DNA from: Ignavibacteria bacterium
GTDB taxonomy: Bacteria; Bacteroidota; Ignavibacteria; Tepidaquicellales; Tepidaquicellaceae
Direction of reading: 5' to 3'
DNA: 64,000 nucleotides
Assembly: GCA_016716125.1 (NCBI GenBank)
Contig: JADJWZ010000041.1
Coordinates: forward strand, 1-64,000
Positions 56,419 through 64,000 of this stretch are shown piece after piece; positions within the stretch are counted from its first letter, which is position 1, and each line of letters starts with the position of its first letter. The notes under the pieces were generated by a model that saw nothing but the letters and a program-made list of their open reading frames with translations, was not told the origin of the DNA and ran no database searches. The position numbers and the translations under genes were made by a program.

Positions 56419-59400
56419 ATGAATTCAAAAAGAAATTATTCAATCGGATTTGACGTGGGATCCACCACAGTAAAGGCGGTAATGATAGATACCGATAAGG
56501 ATGAGATCATCTGGTCGGATTATCAGCGTCATGACACCAAGCAGCCTGAGAAATCACTGGAGCTTTTAAAGAAGATGGAAAGCGATCTCGGTCTGCAGGA
56601 CGTAACAGGCATAAGATGCTTTATTACTGGTTCCGGCGGATCGAATATCGGTAAGCACATTGGCGGTAAATTTGTGCAGGAAGTAAACGCAGTATCCCTT
56701 GCAGTGGAAAAACTTTATCCCGCGACGCATTCAGTGATCGAGCTCGGCGGACAGGATGCGAAGATCATTATTTTCAAACCGGACGAAGAGACGGGCAAGA
56801 AGAAAAAAATTCCATCGATGAATGACAAGTGCGCCGGAGGAACGGGAGCTGTCATTGACAAGATAAACGCCAAGCTGAAAATTCCTTCTGATGAACTTTG
56901 CAATATGGGCTATTATGATCTTAGACTTCACCCCGTAGCGGGAAAGTGCGGCGTGTTCGCAGAGACGGATATTAACGGACTGCAGAAATCCGGTGTGCCT
57001 GCGGATCAGCTTATGGCTTCGCTTTTTGAATCCATCATTCAGCAGAATATTTCCGTGCTTACCAGAGGACATACTCTTATGCCTGAAGTATTACTGCTCG
57101 GCGGACCGAACTGTTATATCAGAGGTATGAAAGAATGCTGGCAGTATAACATTCCGAAGATCTGGGAAGAAAGAAAAGTAAAACTTCCCGCAGGGTATTG
57201 CTCCTGAAGATCTTATCAAGGTGCCGGAGAATGCGCAGTATTTCGCAGCCATCGGCGCTGTTGAATACGGAAAGGAAGAAGAAGATCATATCGGAGTATA
57301 TACAGGATGGAAAGATCTTGAGCATTATATATTAGTCGGCAGGGAAGAAGAAAAAAAGAAGATGAGCGGCGGAAATACTGTCGGGCTTTATAAGACCGAT
57401 ACCGAGCTTATGGAGTTTAAGAAAAAGCATAAGATAGAAAAATTCATTCCGGCTGTATTCAAACCCGGCGAAGTTGTACAGGGATTCATTGGAATTGACG
57501 GCGGATCTACTTCTACCAAAGCCGCTCTGGTATCTCACGATAAAGAGGTTCTGCTGAAAGCTTATCAGCTTTCAAAAGGAAATCCAATAGAAGATACGAT
57601 CGACATTCTGACGAATATACAGAAGCAGGTAGAGGCGCAGGGAGCGACTCTTGAAATTCTCGGAGTCGGTACAACGGGATATGCGAAAGACATTCTTAAA
57701 GATGTGCTGCAGGCGGATGTTGCGCTTGTGGAAACTGTTGCTCATACTCAGGCTGGTCTTCATTTCTATCCCGAGACTGATGTGATATGTGATGTCGGCG
57801 GTCAGGATATTAAGATCATTATTTTGAATCAGGGAAGAGTAGTAGATTTTAAACTGAACACACAGTGCTCCGCAGGTAACGGATATTTCCTTCAGTCAAC
57901 TGCGCAGGGATTCGGATATACTGTCGAGGAGTTTGCGGATAAAGCGTTTGAAGCATCTACATTTCCAAAGTTCGGATACGGCTGCGCAGTATTCATGCAG
58001 TCTGACATTGTGGACTTTCAGAGACAGGGATGGAAAGCTGAAGAGATCATGGCGGGACTTGCAAACGTGCTTCCGAAAAATATATGGCTGTATGTATCGC
58101 AGATCCCGAATCTTGCAAAGCTTGGATCTACGTTTGTGCTTCAGGGCGGTACACAGCATAATCTCGCTGCGGTAAAGACGCAGGTTGATTTTATTGAAGA
58201 AAGATTCAAAGGCAGCGGCATTGAGCCGAAGGTCTTTGTGCATAAGCATACGGGAGAAGCGGGAGCTATCGGCTGCGGCATTGAGGCTGCAAGACTTTAT
58301 CAAAACGGAAAGCGTACAGAATTCATTGGTATGGACAGAGTTGCGAATATTCTATATAAGACTACAAGGGAAGAATCTACAAGATGTTATTTTTGTAAAA
58401 ATAAATGTCTGCGGACATTCATCGATGTAAAAACCGAAGCAATCCCTGCAGAAAGAATTGAAGAGGAAAAAAAGAAATTCATTGAGTTGAAAGTGATCGA
58501 ACCTGAAAAAATTGTCAATCCTAAATCCAAGGTTCCTCTCGAAAGCGGTACGCAGAGACTTATCATTGCAACCTGCGAAAAAGGAACTGTGGAAGATGTC
58601 GCTGATATGAGAGGCATTAAGCAGGGGATTGATGATATTAAAAAAAGCAATCCGAACATTATCGAAGAAGCTGCAAAGATCGCATGGGTTTCTTATAAGC
58701 CGGAATCAGTTAAAGAAGAAGCTGCAGAACCGAAAGGATTATTTGTATCCAAAAAACAGAAAGAGGAATATGCAGACAGAGCTTCCAAACTTGAAATGAG
58801 ATCAAAGCTTGTGATCGGTATTCCGAGGATACTTAATATGTATCAGCATACTCCATTCTTTACTGCATACTTCGAATCGCTCGGAGTGAAGCCGGGAAAT
58901 TTTGTATACTCTGAATTTACTTCCGAAGAGATGTATAAAGCGGGAGCAAAGCGGGGCAGTATTGATCCGTGTTTCCCGTCAAAGGTTGCAATTCCTCATA
59001 TTCATAATCTGCTGTATGTGCAGAATAAGAAAAAGAAAATGGATTTCATATTCTCGCCTATAGTTGACAATATGCCTTCTGAGCTTGAGTTTGCTCAGGC
59101 GCACAATTCATGTCCGACTATCACCGCTACTGTCGAAGCGGCAAAGGCGGCGTTCATAAAGGAAGGTGACTTATTCAATGAATTTCAGACTGAATATTTA
59201 AATCCGTTCATACAGTTATTCAATATGCAGATGACGGCAAAGCAGATGTATGAATGTTTTGCGGACAGACTTGGACTGACTGAATCGGAAAATATGAATG
59301 CAGTTAAAGCGGGATATAAAGCTTATTACGAATTTGTAAATGACCTGAAGCAGCAGTCATCTGATGTACTGAAGAGACTTGAGAAAGAGAACAAGATCGG

Positions 59401-60061
59401 TATTGTTGTGCTTGCAAGACCTTATCACAATGATCCGGGAATCAATCACGAGATACTTGAAGAGTTTCAGAAGCTCGGCTATCCGGTATTTTATCAGGAT
59501 ACATTGCCGACCGATGAAGAGACGCTGGAAATGTTATTTGGTGATGAGGTAAAAGCCGGTATCATAAGATCGCCGTTTGACATAGAGGATGTATGGAAGA
59601 ATTCATATTCGGAAAATACCTCGAGAAAAGTCTGGGCAGCTAAATATGCGGCGAGACATCCGAACTTAATTGCGCTTGAACTTTCATCATTCAAATGCGG
59701 TCACGATGCTCCGATATACACAGTGATACAGGAGATAGTGGAAGATTCAGGAACGCCGTATTTCTCATTCAAGGATATAGATGAGAACAAACCTGCGGGT
59801 TCAATTAAGATCAGGGTTGAGACTATCGGATATTTCCTCAAGAGATACAGAGAAGACATTGTAATGAAGACAGATAAGATAAAGACAATTGAAGAAAGTC
59901 TTAAGGAATTTGAAAATAAGATCAGAAAAAATCTTGAACTTCAGGAAAGACTGAATAACATGAAGGAGAAAGAATATGTTTCTGAGAAAAACGGAACAGC
60001 TCCCATAGTCATACCTGTAGAAGACATTAAGATAATAAATAAAGAAATGCAGGAAGTTTAA
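56419..60061 (+). CDS. Double BcrAD/HgdC-type ATPase activase fused to a COG3580-type domain, one frameshift
   Basis: When joined, a protein of about 1214 residues. The first activase (1-265) has GFDVGSTTVKAVMID, the cluster Cys sites KCAGGTGAVIDK and GKCGVFAETDING, and LLGGPNCYIRG. A one-base insertion in a C-run near 57190 shifts the frame; KLPQGIAPEDLIKVPENAQ would be continuous. The second activase (about 345-600) has GIDGGSTSTKAALV, TQCSAGNGYFLQS and GYGCAVFMQSDIVD. Near residue 655 lies CYFCKNKC, a possible metal site. The C-terminal COG3580/DUF2229 part (from about 795) has IGIPRILNMYQHTPFF, DPCFPSKVAIPHIHN, HNSCPTIT and FKCGHDAPIY. Such proteins use ATP to drive low-potential electron transfer; the substrate is unknown. 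The partner domain is at 42719. Confidence 0.85.
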
Positions 60062-60065
60062 TACT

Positions 60066-60105
60066 AAGGCGATATTTGATCTGTAAGAAAATTGAATATT
60101 GCCTT
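60066..60105 (+). other. Inverted repeat between the activase fusion and the regulator
   Basis: AAGGCGATATT and AATATTGCCTT pair over 11 bp with one G-T, with an 18-base loop. No T-run follows. It may be a weak terminator or an attenuator-like structure before the regulator gene. Confidence 0.35.
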
Positions 60106-60162
60106 TATAAATACAGTTGATTAGATTGATAGAAATCTCAATCAAAAGGGAGTCATCAGTAC

Positions 60163-63100
60163 TTGGTATTAAATTTAGAATTCACACAGAAAATCATAAC
60201 TCCGGAAGTTCCCGCTTCTTATTATTCGCGGGAACGTCTTACGGAGAAACTGCTTTCGTTCAGGGATAAAAAAATTATTCTTATCACAGCTCCTGCCGGA
60301 TACGGTAAGACCTCTCTTTCAGTTGAATTTTTTCACAGGCTAAAAAAAGAAGAAAAGATATGGATAAGTATCAGTTCATATGATAACTCCATAGAAAACT
60401 TTTTCCTGCTGCTTGCGATGGCATTTGAAAGTAATCTGAAAAATTCAAAATTCGGATCCAAGCTTAAAGCTGTTTTATCAAGATCTCAGAATTCCCTTTT
60501 TGATGATAAGGTCAATACCGTTATATCTTCTTTTTCAAGCGATCTGTTTACTTATCTGAAAAAAAAGAATAAAGAGATTTGTATTTTTCTTGATGACTTT
60601 CATAACATAGATGAGAGTGATGAAGTCTGCACAGCTTTAAATTATTTCCTCGAATACCTTCCTTCCAGTGTACATTTAATTTTCATTTCAAGAAGAGAAC
60701 CTGTAAAGATAAACTATCCTAAATTCCTTGCAAAAAACTGGCTTGGCAAAATTACCAAAGATGATCTGTCCTTTTCGGAATCGGATGTTAAAAAATTTAT
60801 AAGACTTAATAAATTAAGGATTAACAGAATTGACAAGTCACTGCTCAATGCATACATAAAATCTACTGAAGGCTGGGTTACAGCTATACAGCTGCTTTTG
60901 ATAAGGAATGAATACAATGTAATCAGAAACGAAGATCTTGCTTACGGTAAATCTGATATTTTTGAATATTTTACATACGAAATTTATTCACATTTATCGG
61001 ATGATGAGAAAAAACTTTTGCTTGCGCTGACATATCCTGAATATTTTAACAGACATCTCATTGAGAATGTACTTGGTCTGAAAGGAGGCTACGAAACACT
61101 TCTTAAACTGCACGAAAGAAATATTTTCATTACAAGAGAGGATGAAAACTTCAGATTTCATGAGCTGCTTAGAAGTTACCTGAAAAAAATCGCCAAAGAA
61201 ACTTTTAGTGATGAAGAAAATTTGACTTTTTACAGCAAGCTTGGGAAATTTTATCTTAAGGGAAATGAGTGGCGCGAAGATTATATAGGATTAAATTATC
61301 TCATACTTGCAAAAGAATATCCTTTGCTGAAAAGCTGGATAAAGATGAACGCTTCTGATAAACTTCTGCTGATACATTCCAGCGGGCTTTATAAAATATT
61401 TGACGGGATACAGGATTTAATATTAAGGGATTCGCTTGAATTCATTTTACTGAAAGTAAATACTTTAGTATATAAGGATAAAAATATTGATAAAGCTCTG
61501 GATTATCTCGGATCAATTCTCAGAAAAAAATATAAGATTAAAAGTGAAGACAGTATTCTTATACCTATGAAAAAGATAAAAGAAACTGAACTTGATTATT
61601 ATGTTGAGATTCTCATGCTGATCTGCAACTGTATGTTTCTTAAAGAAGGTATATCAAAAGATAATATTAAAATATCAGAGCACATACTAAGGTTTAAACT
61701 TCGACCTGAACAGGAAATTCAGTTTATAGTTTCTCTTGTAAAATCATATATTGCAACCGGTGAAAATTCGAAAAGCAAAAAATATATGGAGAAACTTGCA
61801 GAACTGTTTAAACTGATCGTGAGATTAAAAGACACAGATGATAATTCCCTGGATGAAAATACGTTTATAGAAAGTATTTTTTCTCTGATAATATTTTTTG
61901 ACTACGGAGATTATAAGAAGGGAAATGAAATAATTAATTTCATCGGCAATAATATTGATCCTGAACTATTTGATCTGTCAAACCTGAGTCAGGTTTGCTT
62001 TGCTCTTTTTACGAGTTATGATAAAAGTTCTTTTGAATATTATTTTGACCGGCTACAGATCAAAAATACTGAAAAGAACAAAACTATTTTTTCCGCATAC
62101 AAAAATCAATTTGAATTTCAGGCAATACTTAAAAAGTTTCTGAACCATGAATATAAAAATGTGATTTCCGAGCTGGAAGTACTGAAGAATAAAACTCACC
62201 TTAGGAATTATATTTATTTTATTGACGCTCTGATCCTTTATTGTTATAATCTGCTTGATCTCCCTGACAGTGTGCTGAGATATTGTGACAGCACCGATTA
62301 TAATGTCTCGGTAACAAGAGCATATATACTGAAAATGGAAGCGTATCTTCTGAAAAATGACTTTACAAATTTTATCCGGCTGAAGAAAGAAGTAGCAGGC
62401 TGGGGGGCAGGCAACTTTACTAAATTTAATCAGGCGGTAATACTGTTCTTTGAATGTTACTTATATGCAGTAAAGGATATAAAAAAGACATTCAAAGTTA
62501 AATTTGATAAATTCATTTCTCTTTCAGATGAATTTGGTTATGAAAACTATATTAAATTCAGAGCTGAGTCAAACAGACTTAAATACGTATTTGCTTACGC
62601 TAAGAAAAACGGAATTAAGACAGGATATCTGAAAAAATTAATTAACATAGACTCCGTCAGCCTGATAACTGATAAGAGAAAAGAATTTGAAATTACTGTT
62701 AAATTTTTTGATAACAACAGAATATTCATCAATGGAAAAGAGCTAATTGACAGTATCTGGATGAGGCCGAGATCGAAATCAATTTTTCTGTATTTTGTCT
62801 TCAAGAGTAAAAATAATCAGGCGATTACTAAGGATACTATTATTGATGATCTTCTTTACAGCGCAAAAAAAGTAAATTACGAAGCTATAGCTGATGTGGA
62901 AATAAATAATGTCAGAAAGTCGCTACAGAATTTTTTCAAAGAAGAGTTTCCGGAGGTTTCCGGAAAAGAATTTATTGTTCTTAAAAGTAAAATATATTAT
63001 CTGTCAGTTGGGAATACTGATCTGAGATTTGATTTTGATACTGATGAATTTATGAAAATATCTGCAGGAATTATTTCATCCGACTCAATGAAGATCATTG

Positions 63101-63291
63101 ATATTTATAAAAACGATTTTGCCTCGGGATTATATAATAACTGGGCTGAAGATATCAGGGATAATAAAAAAGAAAAAAATGATAAAAGATTTATTCAGGT
63201 ATATGATTCTTTTGTAAAAAGACTGGATAAGGATCTGAATTTTAAGCCTTCGGATGTTTTAAAAAGTCATTATCTGGAAATACAAAAATAG
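60163..63291 (+). CDS. MalT-like STAND ATPase with SARP-type winged helix
   Basis: A 1042-residue cytoplasmic regulator. The TTG start is followed by the MalT-like N-terminus (PEVPASYYSRERLTEKLL), the ATPase with Walker A TAPAGYGKTS, Walker B ICIFLDDFHNI and HLIFISRREP. A winged-helix extension (TEGWVTAIQLLL, FRFHELLRSYLKKI) follows, and a long helical TPR-like region (about 370-830). The C-terminus has KSIFLYFVFKSKNNQAITKD and VEINNVRKSLQNFF, an OmpR/SARP-type DNA-binding domain, not the LuxR helix of MalT. It would sense a ligand through the TPR part and switch on transcription after ATP-dependent assembly. Target genes are unknown; the activase fusion just upstream is the nearest candidate. 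Confidence 0.8.
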   Translation: MVLNLEFTQKIITPEVPASYYSRERLTEKLLSFRDKKIILITAPAGYGKTSLSVEFFHRLKKEEKIWISISSYDNSIENFFLLLAMAFESNLKNSKFGSKLKAVLSRSQNSLFDDKVNTVISSFSSDLFTYLKKKNKEICIFLDDFHNIDESDEVCTALNYFLEYLPSSVHLIFISRREPVKINYPKFLAKNWLGKITKDDLSFSESDVKKFIRLNKLRINRIDKSLLNAYIKSTEGWVTAIQLLLIRNEYNVIRNEDLAYGKSDIFEYFTYEIYSHLSDDEKKLLLALTYPEYFNRHLIENVLGLKGGYETLLKLHERNIFITREDENFRFHELLRSYLKKIAKETFSDEENLTFYSKLGKFYLKGNEWREDYIGLNYLILAKEYPLLKSWIKMNASDKLLLIHSSGLYKIFDGIQDLILRDSLEFILLKVNTLVYKDKNIDKALDYLGSILRKKYKIKSEDSILIPMKKIKETELDYYVEILMLICNCMFLKEGISKDNIKISEHILRFKLRPEQEIQFIVSLVKSYIATGENSKSKKYMEKLAELFKLIVRLKDTDDNSLDENTFIESIFSLIIFFDYGDYKKGNEIINFIGNNIDPELFDLSNLSQVCFALFTSYDKSSFEYYFDRLQIKNTEKNKTIFSAYKNQFEFQAILKKFLNHEYKNVISELEVLKNKTHLRNYIYFIDALILYCYNLLDLPDSVLRYCDSTDYNVSVTRAYILKMEAYLLKNDFTNFIRLKKEVAGWGAGNFTKFNQAVILFFECYLYAVKDIKKTFKVKFDKFISLSDEFGYENYIKFRAESNRLKYVFAYAKKNGIKTGYLKKLINIDSVSLITDKRKEFEITVKFFDNNRIFINGKELIDSIWMRPRSKSIFLYFVFKSKNNQAITKDTIIDDLLYSAKKVNYEAIADVEINNVRKSLQNFFKEEFPEVSGKEFIVLKSKIYYLSVGNTDLRFDFDTDEFMKISAGIISSDSMKIIDIYKNDFASGLYNNWAEDIRDNKKEKNDKRFIQVYDSFVKRLDKDLNFKPSDVLKSHYLEIQK

Positions 63292-63296
63292 AAGGC

Positions 63297-63728
63297 TCAA
63301 TCATCAAATACACCGGGAGTTTTATTCATATATTCCTTACATATTGAAAGGTCTTTTGCTAATTCGATTACATTGCTGATACTGTCATGTGACATTGTAA
63401 AATATTTATTCTCAAAAAAAATATTAACTTCTTTGTCCTCATCTGTTAACATCAGTTTTAATATATCAAATATTTTCTGCAGATTAGAATTAAAATCTGC
63501 GTAAGTTTTATCTATATATTCCTTTCCTGATATTTTATCAGAAGTTAAAACATTCCTCAGACCGTTTAAATATTTCGATGTAAATATCAGTCTCCTGAAT
63601 ATTTCCTGTTTACCTGATTTGAAAGATATTTCGATAAGAGCGGAAACTTCGTAATTATTCTTAATGAAACTCCGGGAAATATCATTAATATCTGATATTA
63701 TCCCGGAAGTCTTTTCGGAAATTTTCAT
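63297..63728 (-). CDS. Small hypothetical protein, 143 residues
   Basis: A soluble, mainly helical protein without signal or membrane segments (SGIISDINDISRSFIKNNY, LQKIFDILKLMLTDEDKE). No family is recognised. It starts 6 bases after the secA stop on the same strand, so it is probably co-transcribed with secA, and converges on the regulator gene with only 5 bases between stops. Confidence 0.65.
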   Translation of the reverse strand: MKISEKTSGIISDINDISRSFIKNNYEVSALIEISFKSGKQEIFRRLIFTSKYLNGLRNVLTSDKISGKEYIDKTYADFNSNLQKIFDILKLMLTDEDKEVNIFFENKYFTMSHDSISNVIELAKDLSICKEYMNKTPGVFDD

Positions 63729-63733
63729 TAAAA

Positions 63734-64000
63734 TTATTTAATAGCTTCTTTGCTTTGTCTGCCGTGACAGTTTTTATATTTCTTTCCGCTCCCGCAAAAA
63801 CATGGATCATTTCTTCCTATTTTTTCACCGACATGAACAGGCTGCCTGCTTACTTTCTGATCCTGACCTTCACCTTCCTGCGGTCCGCCCACATATCCCA
63901 TTCCGGCGGAAGATTCATGATATGTTCTTAATCTGGACTGATTGACGTGTGATGGTGTCCTTACATTCTGAGCTTCTTCAGGAGCCTGGGAAGTAAACTT
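63734..64000 (-). CDS. secA: Preprotein translocase ATPase SecA, C-terminus only
   Basis: The last ~88 residues of SecA enter from the right edge. They include a variable linker ([15 protein letters not shown]) and the zinc-binding SEC-C tail [21 protein letters not shown], which binds SecB and phospholipids. A SEC-C motif alone can occur in other proteins, but the preceding linker style fits SecA. The protein ends SKEAIK. The rest of the gene is outside the window. Confidence 0.78.
   Translation of the reverse strand, partial: KFTSQAPEEAQNVRTPSHVNQSRLRTYHESSAGMGYVGGPQEGEGQDQKVSRQPVHVGEKIGRNDPCFCGSGKKYKNCHGRQSKEAIK

Noticed and set aside
57180..57225. Two separate activase genes
   Set aside because: The reading continues without loss once one C is removed from a C-run, so one fused protein is more likely.
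1..64000. tRNA or rRNA genes
   Set aside because: No T-loop/acceptor pattern or rRNA signature was noticed on reading; a dedicated scan was not possible.

Overview
The window is AT-rich DNA from an FCB-group bacterium, most likely Ignavibacteria or a close Chlorobi/Bacteroidetes relative. The reasons are six intact type IX secretion (T9SS) C-terminal sorting domains of the N-Y-P-N-P-F-N-P type, TTG and GTG starts, sparse Shine-Dalgarno sites, and housekeeping genes interleaved with large secreted beta-propeller and beta-helix proteins. The assignment is inferred from protein style, not from a marker gene.

Layout. (1) 1-11.9 kb is a surface-polysaccharide locus: glycosyltransferases, two GH16 glucanase copies, an NAD-dependent epimerase, the full GDP-D-glycero-D-manno-heptose route (gmhA, hddA, gmhB, hddC) with a transaldolase, a polyprenyl-phosphate sugar-phosphate transferase, a dolichol-phosphate-mannose-synthase-like GT2, and a GT2 fused to a degenerate phosphoglycosyltransferase. 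Nearly every gene up to about 8.3 kb carries one or more frameshifts, although active-site motifs survive. (2) 11.9-31.7 kb is core metabolism and information processing: accA, murA, a pccB/mmdA-type carboxyltransferase, tryptophanase, an ABC-F ATPase, an outer-membrane barrel, two lipoproteins, then the minus-strand block coaE, rny, a probable 6S RNA, zapA, a coiled-coil protein and pheT. After these come a polylysine exported protein, mnmA, pta, a rhodanese and mlaF. (3) 31.7-36.1 kb is repeat-rich: two oppositely oriented arrays of a palindromic REP-like unit flank a unique spacer, and a decayed second copy of that spacer lies near 36 kb. Between them are two minus-strand orphan genes, one carrying about 15 heptapeptide repeats. 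(4) 36.1-38.8 kb holds two T9SS cargo genes. (5) 39.6-42.7 kb is the squalene operon hpnC-hpnD-hpnE. (6) 42.7-60.1 kb holds the parts of a 2-hydroxyacyl-CoA-dehydratase-activase-like iron-sulfur system, a COG3581-type protein and a double activase fused to a COG3580-type domain. They are separated by about 12 kb of T9SS cargo genes that include a 2.8-kb tandem duplication with one decayed and one intact copy. (7) 60.2-64 kb: a large MalT-like STAND ATPase regulator with a SARP-type winged helix, a small orphan gene, and the C-terminus of SecA.

Single one-base slips also interrupt the ABC-F gene, zapA and the activase fusion. The clustering of slips, many in homopolymers, with intact motifs makes sequencing or assembly error as likely as true decay. 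The truncated T9SS paralogues and the GH16 internal deletion look like real rearrangements.
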